64,000 bases of DNA from contig JBALVY010000001.1 in assembly GCA_036960375.1 (NCBI GenBank), forward strand, positions 496,001 through 560,000, written 5' to 3'. A program made the translations under genes and the position numbers. This DNA comes from CAWVSB01 sp036960375. GTDB lineage: Bacteria; Pseudomonadota; Gammaproteobacteria; Pseudomonadales; CAWVSB01. Numbering within the stretch: position 1 is the first letter of the stretch; every line of letters begins with the position of its first letter. Below the pieces are notes generated by a model, which worked only from the letters and a program-made list of their open reading frames with translations, made no database searches and had not been told where the DNA came from. Below are positions 43,549 to 52,202 of this stretch, one piece after another.

Positions 43549-45048
43549 ATGGTTATGAATGTAGAAAAAAAGGACATACAGAAAGTCGTGATCGCAGGAG
43601 GGGGTACCTCTGGTTGGATTGCCGCTGCAGGCCTTTCAAAGCAATTGGGTAAGTTGCTGGACATTACCCTAATCGAGTCAGATGACATCGGCACTATTGG
43701 CGTCGGCGAGGCGACTATTCCCCCAATGCGAATTTTTCATAAGCTACTTGGAATTGATGAACAAGAGTTCATGCGTGCCACGCAGGCTACCTTTAAGTTA
43801 GGCATTGATTTTGAGAATTGGGGCGCTAAAGGTGATCAATATATTCACTCGTTCGGGAAAACGGGTAGGGAGTTCTTTCTCGGCGAGTTTCATGATTTTT
43901 GGTTGTATGGAAAGGAAAAAGGATTTGAGGCACCTTTTGGTGATTATTGCTATGAATTACAGGCGGCCAAGGCCGGTAAGTTTGCAACGTCTGATAAATC
44001 CAAGATAAATTATGCCTTTCATCTAGATGCGACATTATATGCCAAGTTCTTGCGTAAGTTTTGTGAAGGAAAGGGTGTAAATCGGGTAGAAGGAAAAATT
44101 GTTAATGTCGTAAAACACAATGACTCGGGTTATATAAAATCTTTAAGCCTTGACTCAGGTCAGTCCATTGAAGGTGATCTGTTTATTGATTGCACTGGAT
44201 TTCGAGGTCTACTCATTGAAGAGGCTTTGCATACCGGCTACGAAGATTGGTCTCATTGGCTGCCCTGTGATAGTGCAGTGGCGGTACAAACTGAATCGAC
44301 TGGACCGGCAGTGCCCTATACACGTTCAATTGCTCATGAGGCCGGCTGGCAGTGGAAGATTCCGCTTCAACATAGAGTGGGCAATGGATTGGTATTCTGC
44401 AGTAAGTATATGTCTGATGAAGAGGCCAAAGAAAAACTGTTGGCGAATATCGAGGGCAAACCTATTACCGAGCCCAGAGTGATAAAATACAGAACTGGGC
44501 GACGAAGAAAAAACTGGAACAAAAACTGTATCGCCATGGGCCTCTCCAGCGGTTTTGTCGAGCCGTTGGAGTCTACTAGCATTCATCTATTTATGATGGC
44601 GGTTACTCGCTTGATGCGACTATTTCCCTTTGGTGGTATTAATCAGACTACCATTGATGAATATAATCAGCAGTCTACGGTTGAAATTGAGAAGATTCGG
44701 GATTTTATCGTTCTGCATTATCATGCAACTCAAAGAGACGATAGCCCGTTTTGGCGTTATTGCAAAAACATGGATATTCCAGATACCTTGGCCCACCGCA
44801 TTAAATTATTTGAAGAATCAGGAAAAGCCTATCAGTCTGATGGCGAACTATTTCGGGTAGATTCCTGGGTGCAGGTGATGTTGGGTCAGGGCATTATGCC
44901 CCAACAATACCACCATGCCGTGCGGACTATGTCAGACGAGGATTTGGAGCAATTTCTTAACGGCTACAGAGCATCAATAATGACCGCTGTTGACAAACTT
45001 CCTGCCCATGCAGATTTTTTGAATCAATATTGTAAGGCTCCCTCTTGA
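43549..45048 (+). CDS. Flavin-dependent halogenase family protein 4
   Basis: 499 residues (start at 43549, or two codons later). All functional motifs are present: VVIAGGGTSGW, GTIGVGEATIPPM, the catalytic Lys 83 in ATFKLGIDFENW, WQWKIPLQHRVGNGLVF and GFVEPLESTSI. It resembles halogenases 1 and 3 near TonB receptor 1. Here the neighbours are SapC, a JmjC-like oxygenase and the DUF6445-like protein; at receptor 1 these partners are missing. No flavin reductase is encoded nearby, so reduced flavin must come from elsewhere. Confidence 0.92.
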   Translation: MVMNVEKKDIQKVVIAGGGTSGWIAAAGLSKQLGKLLDITLIESDDIGTIGVGEATIPPMRIFHKLLGIDEQEFMRATQATFKLGIDFENWGAKGDQYIHSFGKTGREFFLGEFHDFWLYGKEKGFEAPFGDYCYELQAAKAGKFATSDKSKINYAFHLDATLYAKFLRKFCEGKGVNRVEGKIVNVVKHNDSGYIKSLSLDSGQSIEGDLFIDCTGFRGLLIEEALHTGYEDWSHWLPCDSAVAVQTESTGPAVPYTRSIAHEAGWQWKIPLQHRVGNGLVFCSKYMSDEEAKEKLLANIEGKPITEPRVIKYRTGRRRKNWNKNCIAMGLSSGFVEPLESTSIHLFMMAVTRLMRLFPFGGINQTTIDEYNQQSTVEIEKIRDFIVLHYHATQRDDSPFWRYCKNMDIPDTLAHRIKLFEESGKAYQSDGELFRVDSWVQVMLGQGIMPQQYHHAVRTMSDEDLEQFLNGYRASIMTAVDKLPAHADFLNQYCKAPS

Positions 45049-45092
45049 GAGAGTCTCCAAGTGTGAAAAATAAAACTAGTCGGTGCATATAA

Positions 45093-45791
45093 ATGGATCT
45101 ACTCGCAGGTCGCAATATCGAGATTAGTAAATTAACTATCGGCGAAGAAAAATCGCCCTTGTTGGTTATTGATAATTTTGTCGAAAATCCGGACTGTTTG
45201 GCTGAGCTGGCTGCGCGTCTTAATTTCAGCAGAACTTTTCAATATTACCCTGGCATCAGAGCACCAGCACCTAAGGCTTTTGAACAACTGATTCGCAGCG
45301 ATCTGCAGAGTACGATATTGGAATACTTTGAGCTAGATGCCCGCACACTGGAATTTTCTGGTTGTGACTATTCCTTGGTTACTACAGAACCAAAGCAACT
45401 GAATTTGTATCAGCGGATTCCACATTTCGATTCCCTTGACGGAGACATATTGGCCTCAATCTATTATCTCTTTAAAGGAGAGCAAGGCGGTACGTCATTT
45501 TATCGACATAGAAAGACTGGCTATGAATATTTGGATGAAAGTCGCAAGCACGCATATGCCAAATCGCTTGAAGGGGTAAATGGGACGGCTGACATACCAC
45601 CTGCGGCGTATATCAATGGTGATACGCCGTTATTTGAGCGTATAGCAGAGCAGCAGGGGATTTTTAATCGGCTAATTATATATCGAGGTAACTCCTTGCA
45701 TTCAGGGTCTATCAGTGGGGAGTTTAATCTGGATCCAAATCCCTTAACCGGTCGCTTAACCATTACCAGTTTTATTGATCCTGTGGCTTAA
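45093..45791 (+). CDS. DUF6445-like protein, possible Fe(II)/2-oxoglutarate oxygenase
   Basis: 232 residues, no signal peptide. It matches DUF6445 by its start (LLVIDNFVENPDCLAELA, YYPGIRAPAP). I also see a plausible oxygenase iron site: an HxD pair in RIPHFDS (His 111, Asp 113), a downstream His in SLHSG (His 203), and an Arg in RLTITSF (Arg 221) at the place where 2-oxoglutarate is bound in prolyl-hydroxylase-like folds. The spacing of about 90 residues is normal for that fold. It begins 44 bp after halogenase 4 and ends the group. Confidence 0.8.
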   Translation: MDLLAGRNIEISKLTIGEEKSPLLVIDNFVENPDCLAELAARLNFSRTFQYYPGIRAPAPKAFEQLIRSDLQSTILEYFELDARTLEFSGCDYSLVTTEPKQLNLYQRIPHFDSLDGDILASIYYLFKGEQGGTSFYRHRKTGYEYLDESRKHAYAKSLEGVNGTADIPPAAYINGDTPLFERIAEQQGIFNRLIIYRGNSLHSGSISGEFNLDPNPLTGRLTITSFIDPVA

Positions 45792-45954
45792 GCGAGTACA
45801 TCTATCAAGCATAGTATCCACTTTGAAACAGAGCGCTTAGCGGAAGTGTGAGTTCTAACCAAATATCCGTCTGATCTAGAGCGTCTAAAGCCATTTGATG
45901 CTCGGCATAAAACGTTGCAATGTCGATATCTGCATGATGTTGATCATGCCGAAT

Positions 45955-46728
45955 TTACTTAACTAATAATAAGGGTCCAAAAACGCTGGCATTGATATAG
46001 CCCAGATTTTTGTTGCCGTTAACAGGGGCTATTTCCTGTGATCCCAGGAAATGCTCACGTTCCTTGCTGCCGTCATTGTCACAGTAGGCCAGCATAAACC
46101 CCATCTTTTTGTTTTCTGTGAGTATGAGGGGAATAGAGCTTGATGCGCGGTTGGCAAGGTATTGAAAGCTATCATCGTAGACCGAGACGGCAACTTCCCA
46201 TATCAGCTTATGAGGTTTTTCCTTGCTACGCTTCCAGACGCTCTCTACGTGATCATTCAATAGAATAAACTGCGTGCTCCCGTCTGGATTGTTGGGCCCC
46301 ATGTCGACAGCCTGATTGTCGAGGGCCACGTGGTAGGCAAAAGCATTGAAATCAAACTGATGATTTCCGCCCGACATATCTTCATCAATAAAAATTTCCA
46401 GGCAGTCGTCATCCCAATACTTAAAGAGTGGGTCTGCATGTTGATCAAATAGCACGTCATCTGTGATCTCTGCCAAAATATATAGGCCTCTTTCGTCCCA
46501 GGATACTTTAAATTGACCAGAAAAGTCGGACTGCTCAGGGAATTCACCCAGCATATGTTTGTCCATCTTGTGCCATGGTGCGTCTTCCCAAACGGACTCT
46601 GTCGCGGCACCGTCAATTATCGGAGACGATTGGGCCTTACTTGCCTCAATAGCTTGTCCGGTGGTGGGTATTAATAAGGCGGAAAATAGGAGCAGTAAAA
46701 CTGTGGGTCTGAATAGGAATTTTGTCAT
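45955..46728 (-). CDS. Secreted CBM9-like carbohydrate-binding protein
   Basis: 257 residues with a signal peptide (ends near TTGQA, about 26). The mature part is one CBM9/DOMON-like beta-sandwich: PIIDGAATESVWEDAPW, FKVSWDERGLYILAEITDD, YWDDDCLEIFIDED and a closing strand WEVAVSVYDD. CBM9-like modules bind reducing ends of glucans or sit beside enzymes that oxidise sugars. It is the last gene of an operon with gluconokinase (4-bp overlap), GH94 and the GPH symporter, suggesting it binds cello-oligosaccharides or their aldonates in the periplasm (inference). Confidence 0.8.
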   Translation of the reverse strand: MTKFLFRPTVLLLLFSALLIPTTGQAIEASKAQSSPIIDGAATESVWEDAPWHKMDKHMLGEFPEQSDFSGQFKVSWDERGLYILAEITDDVLFDQHADPLFKYWDDDCLEIFIDEDMSGGNHQFDFNAFAYHVALDNQAVDMGPNNPDGSTQFILLNDHVESVWKRSKEKPHKLIWEVAVSVYDDSFQYLANRASSSIPLILTENKKMGFMLAYCDNDGSKEREHFLGSQEIAPVNGNKNLGYINASVFGPLLLVK

Positions 46729-47240
46729 ATTGATTTTCTCGCAACTTTGAGTTTAACCGCTATTAGCGATTCGTCTATTACAGTGGCCAAATTTTTGGAT
46801 GCATTGATTGACACCACGTCAGTCTCACCACGCGGCTGTTGAAGACTATCGAATTGGCTCTGCACTAGTTGAGTGGGAAAGAAATGGTTGTCCCGGCCAT
46901 CTACGCGTGAATGAATAAGGTTTTGGTCTGCTTGCAGAAACAGGAATAGATTATCAAAGCCTAGTTCACGGAATCTTTGCCTATGCTCTCGTCTCAATCC
47001 TGAATACGCCAAGATACAATTTATGCCACTTTGTCTCTTGAGTTTTAAGTAAGTACACATGCTGTCAATCCAGGGGGCTCGAACGGTATCGTCGAGAGGT
47101 CTTCCCTCGGCCATAAGTTGTTTGGTGATGTCGGTATGGAAATCATCGGCTTCGATGTACTCATAGGAAAACTGTTTCGCCAGGGCCTGGGCAACTGACG
47201 ATTTACCACTGCCGCTGACTCCCATAACAATTATCAACAT
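46725..47240 (-). CDS. gntK: Gluconokinase
   Basis: 171 residues, the normal GntK length. P-loop GVSGSGKSS (about 7-15), EADDFH followed by the EGRPLDD segment with PWI, AYSGLRREHRQRFRE (conserved lid region) and HFFPTQLVQSQFDSLQQP. It phosphorylates D-gluconate to 6-phosphogluconate. The start overlaps the GH94 gene by seven bases. Placing gluconokinase beside GH94 is what would be expected if GH94 releases gluconate from cellobionate. Confidence 0.92.
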   Translation of the reverse strand: MLIIVMGVSGSGKSSVAQALAKQFSYEYIEADDFHTDITKQLMAEGRPLDDTVRAPWIDSMCTYLKLKRQSGINCILAYSGLRREHRQRFRELGFDNLFLFLQADQNLIHSRVDGRDNHFFPTQLVQSQFDSLQQPRGETDVVSINASKNLATVIDESLIAVKLKVARKSI

Positions 47241-49645
47241 GAGTGCCGACTACTTTGCTTAGGCGTCTTAACTATGACTGTATAATTCTTCCCCGTCTCA
47301 ATATGGCGTATTCGATTATCCGAGAGTAGCAGGCCATCTACTATAAGCTCGGTCGATTCTCGTTCCAGATGCTGGCTGATTGTTACGTGGAACATCGCTC
47401 CTTGAAACTCGCGGCTTACTTTTATGGAGGGCCATTCGCTGGGCAATTGAGGTTTGACCACAAGGTCGCCCTTGTTACCCTTCAGCCCACACAGGCCCTC
47501 TATTAGACAGCGATAAAGCCAGGACACCGTACCGGTATTAAAAAGCTGACTTGATCGGCCAGCCGATTGTGGGAATTGAAGATAGGCACCACGATAATAA
47601 TTGGGAATATATACCGCAAGCTGACCCCTGCGAACGGCTGTATCTCCATCCGGTAGCATGTGCCGAATGACTTCAAAGGCACGGTCTTTGTCGCCGATTT
47701 CGTACAGGCTAAATGCGTAAAAAATAGCAGCGTGATTATAGACTGACCCGTTTTCGGCCGTGCCGGGGTACTTCTGTGTAATTCTACCGATGTCCTCTCG
47801 CATTGAGGTATAACTTGGCGCTAGCATCATCACCCCATAGGGTGTGGCAAGCCGATCATCGACGTGCCGCAATATGCTGTTTATCTGATTGGTATCGGCG
47901 GCCCCGCTCAACATTGCCCAACTCTGCGGGTTGAGGTATATGCTGCCTTCCTCATCTTGTGCAGTACCGAATATCACATTGTTATCGGTGATGCCACGCC
48001 CATACCAATCACCTTGCCAAAGATGCTGGTTAACCGCTTGGTTAATTTCCTTGGCAGAATCTCGATGGTTTTTCTGCCGAAGGGTTCCGCCGTACGTTGC
48101 TGCGTGATCGTCACATATATCCGCCCAACAGTTTAGCGCGTAAGCGGTTGCCAGAGACAGCCAGGCGGAAACCCCCTTACCCTTATAGCCGACCATATTC
48201 ATCGGGTCACACCAATCGCCTTGTTCAATAAAGCTGAGCCCCCGCTGGTCTCTGGCTTTAAGCAGGTAGTCCATCGCCAGATTGATATGTTCAAGCACCG
48301 TTTGCTTGCCCTCACTGTCAGCAAACGGAATATATTCGTCGAGCAGCGCCAGATCATTGTGTTCGTTGAGGTAGGCAGCCAGGCAGATGGGAAGCCAGAC
48401 TGCATGATCGGTGTGTGGCACCTGGTTAATATATTTCAGTTCTGCGTCCGGGTGCAGTAATATCCCATCGGGGATCGCTCCATTACGACTTTGCTGAGAC
48501 AAGGTAGTCAGAAACGCGGCTCTAGTGGTCGCAGGTTTGATGTAACACATTCCCATATTGTCTTGCAGGTAGTTGCGTGTCTGGGGGTCGGTACTTAGCC
48601 GGTTAACATCCCCGTGATAAAACATCTGTCGGGGTAGCCATTGATTGACGAAGTTATCGAATTCTCTATCGGGTGTATGGATTCTCAGGCATCCCTTGCC
48701 TTTGTCGATATAATTCGAATAGTCCTGCGCAGCAATATCAAAGGCCTTGGGGTCTGAAAGGTAACGCAGCTTGATATTTGATATCTCATCCCGATTCTGA
48801 GCAGGCCCAAATAGAAATTTGTAGCTATGCTGTTCCTCGTTTTCCGGCTTGAGTTTAAGGCGAAATTGCATAACCGCCACAATGGCTTCGTAGTTGGCGC
48901 TGGCGCCGGGTAATTGCGCTGCGCTGATAGCGGTCGGACAGTGCAGTCCGCCTTCCCCCTCAAAACTTTCCTGGGTGCTTGTCCATGCGTAGGGCGCGGT
49001 GTCTGATAACAAGAAGGTTTGGTCGTTAAAGTTTTGTTGTTTTAAGTACTGATCGACCTTCTGGTATGGGCTAATACTTTTAGCCACCAATGCATTCAAA
49101 GATGGATCGAAGGTTGCTGACTGATTCATCCATGACATATGTCCAATAGTAAAGTACGGATAGATACTAATATTGCGTAGCCTTTTTGAGCGGTTATTGA
49201 TTCTGAGTTGCCACAGCTCAATAGCTTCATCACAAGCCAGCGTGAGCAGTAGCTCGACTTCTATGCCAAGACTTTCTATGCGCCAGCTTATGTCACTACT
49301 ACCAACGGAAAATTCATACCTGTCTAGCGGTCGTCTTACCGGCTCGAAGGGCGCTGAAAATATCTCCCCGGAGTCTTCATCTTTGATGTAAAAAAAACGC
49401 CCCGGGTGATGCGCGTAATAATCTTGCTCGGGTTGCATGAAAGTTTTAGCTTCCATATTGGGCGCATGTGAATATTTCGCCGGCTCTGGCTGCATAAATT
49501 GAGAGGTGGCGTAACCCCTGCAATTCATTTGTATCATCATTTTTGAGTTCCACAGAAACCCGCCAGCCTTCTTCATTGTGATGGGGCTGGTAAGAATGAC
49601 ACGTTTGTTTTTGTGGTAGCTGGTAGCCAGCGGTTCGTTGCTCAC
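47234..49645 (-). CDS. GH94 phosphorylase, probably cellobionic acid phosphorylase
   Basis: 803 residues from a GTG at 49645, one base after the stop of the symporter gene; this gives the usual family length, whereas the more distal in-frame start overlaps the symporter by 71 bp. It shows the GH94 domain order: an N-terminal beta-sandwich, a linker and an (alpha/alpha)6 barrel. The catalytic Asp is in EQGDWCDPMNMVG (about residue 477); the phosphate-site residues are in the GTAENGSVYNHA region. The DWCDPMN form differs from the DWND of cellobiose phosphorylases and recalls cellobionic acid phosphorylases of Xanthomonas and Saccharophagus. The reaction would be cellobionate plus phosphate to alpha-glucose-1-phosphate and gluconate. 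The adjacent gluconokinase supports this. No signal peptide. Confidence 0.85.
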   Translation of the reverse strand: MSNEPLATSYHKNKRVILTSPITMKKAGGFLWNSKMMIQMNCRGYATSQFMQPEPAKYSHAPNMEAKTFMQPEQDYYAHHPGRFFYIKDEDSGEIFSAPFEPVRRPLDRYEFSVGSSDISWRIESLGIEVELLLTLACDEAIELWQLRINNRSKRLRNISIYPYFTIGHMSWMNQSATFDPSLNALVAKSISPYQKVDQYLKQQNFNDQTFLLSDTAPYAWTSTQESFEGEGGLHCPTAISAAQLPGASANYEAIVAVMQFRLKLKPENEEQHSYKFLFGPAQNRDEISNIKLRYLSDPKAFDIAAQDYSNYIDKGKGCLRIHTPDREFDNFVNQWLPRQMFYHGDVNRLSTDPQTRNYLQDNMGMCYIKPATTRAAFLTTLSQQSRNGAIPDGILLHPDAELKYINQVPHTDHAVWLPICLAAYLNEHNDLALLDEYIPFADSEGKQTVLEHINLAMDYLLKARDQRGLSFIEQGDWCDPMNMVGYKGKGVSAWLSLATAYALNCWADICDDHAATYGGTLRQKNHRDSAKEINQAVNQHLWQGDWYGRGITDNNVIFGTAQDEEGSIYLNPQSWAMLSGAADTNQINSILRHVDDRLATPYGVMMLAPSYTSMREDIGRITQKYPGTAENGSVYNHAAIFYAFSLYEIGDKDRAFEVIRHMLPDGDTAVRRGQLAVYIPNYYRGAYLQFPQSAGRSSQLFNTGTVSWLYRCLIEGLCGLKGNKGDLVVKPQLPSEWPSIKVSREFQGAMFHVTISQHLERESTELIVDGLLLSDNRIRHIETGKNYTVIVKTPKQSSRHSC

Positions 49646-49646
49646 C

Positions 49647-51029
49647 TTATGCTTCTTGCGTCTGCTGTTTTCGAATAGCCAGTTCTTCTTGAATGTCAGA
49701 CAAATGCTGGTCGTCAAGCGTGTAGTATCGGATACAGAATGCCGCGACTATCGCGAAAGAGCCAGGGATAAGTGTCATTAATAAAACGATGCCTTGTTCA
49801 GAGGCACCGCTTTGAACCTGATTTGCGACATAGCCCATGGATGCCAGCGTCCATCCGATCATTCCTCCGGCCAGGGCGCCACCAAGTTTCTGTGAAAAAG
49901 CGGCGGCTGAAAATACCATGGCAGTTGCGCGCCTACCGGTGCGCCACTCGGAAAAGTCTGCGGTATCGGCATACATCGAAAATACCAATGGAGATTTGGG
50001 GCCCAGAGCCAGGCCAATCGTAATCTGTAATGCGAACATCAAGGCGATTTGATCCTTGGGAACAAAGTAAAAAACAATGGATAAGATTCCGACAATGCTC
50101 ATAAGTACAATGAGTAACCGGCGTTTATCCAAAAACCGGGTTAGCAGTGGCGTTGAGGCCGCACCAATGGCCAGCGATATCATATAGGCCATCGCGAAGC
50201 TGCCGATTAAATCCTCCCTGCCGACATAATATTTGAAATAGAACGTCCCGGTACTGCCTCGTAAGGTGATAGTTAACATAATAATTAAGGCAAGACTAAA
50301 CAAAACTAGCCAGGGCTTATTGCTGAAAAGATCTTTGATGTCTTGAACAATAGGCGTTTTCTGATTTGGCGGTGGTGCAATACGTTCTTTTGTTGTAAAA
50401 AATGTGATGATGAAAAGCACCGCCGCGATTACACCGTACAAAGCCATGGTCAACTGCCAGCCGCTTATCTCGTCGCCGTCTCCCAGATAGGCCACTAGTT
50501 CTGGTGTCATGTAGGCGACTAGTGAGCCACCGGAGAAGGCACCGATAAACCGAAAACTGGTTAAGGTGGTACGCGCTTGTGTATCGCCGGTAATGACTCC
50601 GAGTAAAGCACCATAAGGTACATTGATAAAGGTATAGGCAAGCATCATGAAAATGTAGGTCGCATAGGCCCAGATCAGTTTACCGCTGTCATCAAGATCG
50701 GGTACGGTGAAGGTCAAAACGCCCGCTGCGGCTATGGGTATAATGCCCCAAAGCAGGTATGGGCGAAATTTTCCGTAACGCGTCTGTGTTCTATCGGCAA
50801 ATGCTCCCATGAGTGGGTCTGAGAATGCGTCAACTAGACGGGTGACCAACATCATTGTTCCAACCGCCGCAGGGTGGAGCCCGAATACATCGGTATAGAA
50901 TATAAATAGAAATACATCAAAAACTCGCCAATAAAAATTTGATGCGATATCACCACAGGCGTAGCCTGCATTTTCTGTTAGTGACAAGTGTGGTGAATCA
51001 TCATTTTTTATAATGGTTTTTGATAGCAC
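49647..51029 (-). CDS. GPH-family sodium/proton symporter, likely for cellobionate or cello-oligosaccharides
   Basis: 460 residues from the GTG at 51029, which has a perfect GGAGG eight bases before it; an in-frame TTG at 51062 has no such site. Twelve helices, with NAGYACGDIASNFYWRVFDV, the cation-site helix VTRLVDAFSDPLMGAFADR and the cytoplasmic TKERIAPPPNQK segment. It lacks the periplasmic insertion seen in the GPH protein at 7041. It is the first gene of the operon GPH-GH94-gntK-CBM9-like, so it should import the GH94 substrate. Confidence 0.9.
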   Translation of the reverse strand: MLSKTIIKNDDSPHLSLTENAGYACGDIASNFYWRVFDVFLFIFYTDVFGLHPAAVGTMMLVTRLVDAFSDPLMGAFADRTQTRYGKFRPYLLWGIIPIAAAGVLTFTVPDLDDSGKLIWAYATYIFMMLAYTFINVPYGALLGVITGDTQARTTLTSFRFIGAFSGGSLVAYMTPELVAYLGDGDEISGWQLTMALYGVIAAVLFIITFFTTKERIAPPPNQKTPIVQDIKDLFSNKPWLVLFSLALIIMLTITLRGSTGTFYFKYYVGREDLIGSFAMAYMISLAIGAASTPLLTRFLDKRRLLIVLMSIVGILSIVFYFVPKDQIALMFALQITIGLALGPKSPLVFSMYADTADFSEWRTGRRATAMVFSAAAFSQKLGGALAGGMIGWTLASMGYVANQVQSGASEQGIVLLMTLIPGSFAIVAAFCIRYYTLDDQHLSDIQEELAIRKQQTQEA

Positions 51030-51148
51030 CGTTAGTACCTCCAATGTGGGGTATTTCGCCAATATTAGTTGCGGTATAAATGAACAGACTTGGAACTACT
51101 TTATCGTATTTTACCGAGTAAATATTATTGGAATTCGGCCTTATTGAT

Positions 51149-51190
51149 TTTTATAGAAAACATTGAATTCACTTTTTAATGTCCCATACT
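51149..51190 (+). promoter_or_regulatory. Conserved 41-bp regulatory element, copy G (upstream of the PL14-like lyase)
   Basis: Reads TTTATAGAAAACATTGAATT then CACTTTTTAATGTCCCATACT. The first 28 bases agree with copies A and E at most positions, but the TTTTGTCATATT part is degraded. It ends about 88 bp before the lyase ATG. It is the weakest of the seven copies. Confidence 0.55.
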
Positions 51191-51278
51191 CCGTCATTTT
51201 GGTTAAGGTAGGTAGTGTAGTTTTTCGCGTCTCAAAAATCCGCGGGGTGAGTGCTCCGTAATTATGGATAGGTCATAA

Positions 51279-52085
51279 ATGAATAGTAAAATTTTAGCCT
51301 CTTTCGTGTTTTTTCTTTGGACTGATACAGCTTATTCCGGGCCATTGAGCGACGTGCACCTGTCTGCCCCAGTCATCCTGTTAGAAAACTTTGAATCGAC
51401 GGAGGTGGGCCTATATTCGGACCAACAGCTGACCAATGATTGGGGCAATATTGGCTGGGTCGATTTCTTCGGTCGAGCTTCTGTGGTCGGGAGTCCGGTA
51501 CAGGGAAAATCTCTGCGTTTGATGTATCCCAAAGGTGGTGTTGGCCCCGGCCAGACCGGTGGTCAGTTTGAAGCCAACATACCTGCCGCAGACGAATATA
51601 TTTTGTCTTATAAAGTGATGTTTGAGGAAGGCTTCGATTTTCGCCTCGGAGGCAAACTTCCGGGTTTAACCAGCGGCGGTTCAACTTTTACGGGTGGCCG
51701 CCACCCGGATAACGGTGAAGGCTGGAGCGCCCGCTTTATGTGGCGCGAGGGCGGTAGCGCCGAAATCTACCTCTACTATATTGATATGCAACATAAGTGG
51801 GGAGAGCAACTGCCGCTGCAGGGAGTAGTTTTTCAGCCAGGCCAGTGGGTTGAACTTAAGCAGCGTATACGCATCAACACGGCAGATGGTCAAGATGCGC
51901 ATATTCAGGCTTGGGTGGACGGCAAGCTGGTAATGGAAAAAAGTGATTTTAGGCTTAGGGTGGGTAACCAGGGAGAAATAGACTGCCTCTACTTTTCCAC
52001 ATTTCACGGCGGTAACTCCAGTGAATGGGGCCCACTAACGGACTCCTTTATTCAGTTTGATGATTTTTTGGTTGAAACACCTTAA
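51279..52085 (+). CDS. Secreted polysaccharide lyase, PL14-like (glucuronan/alginate lyase)
   Basis: 268 residues with a signal peptide (ends near TAYSG, about 20). The mature part is one beta-jelly-roll domain with PL14-type motifs: LSYKVMFEEGFDFRLGGKLP (the KLPGL loop follows), GGRHPDNGEGWSARFMWREG and a Tyr-rich strand IYLYYIDMQHKWGE. PL14 enzymes cut beta-1,4-glucuronan or alginate by beta-elimination; the Chlorella virus member vAL-1 is a glucuronan lyase. A second lyase of different fold is at 19365. Both carry the shared upstream element. Confidence 0.85.
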   Translation: MNSKILASFVFFLWTDTAYSGPLSDVHLSAPVILLENFESTEVGLYSDQQLTNDWGNIGWVDFFGRASVVGSPVQGKSLRLMYPKGGVGPGQTGGQFEANIPAADEYILSYKVMFEEGFDFRLGGKLPGLTSGGSTFTGGRHPDNGEGWSARFMWREGGSAEIYLYYIDMQHKWGEQLPLQGVVFQPGQWVELKQRIRINTADGQDAHIQAWVDGKLVMEKSDFRLRVGNQGEIDCLYFSTFHGGNSSEWGPLTDSFIQFDDFLVETP

Positions 52086-52202
52086 GACCGAATACAGCGG
52101 CGCCAATAATCGGCGTTTCCGAATAGATACGGCCATACGAGAACATCGTGATCTAATCGTTAGGTCTACGGTTTCTCTTGATGTTTATTGAAGAGGTACA
52201 GA

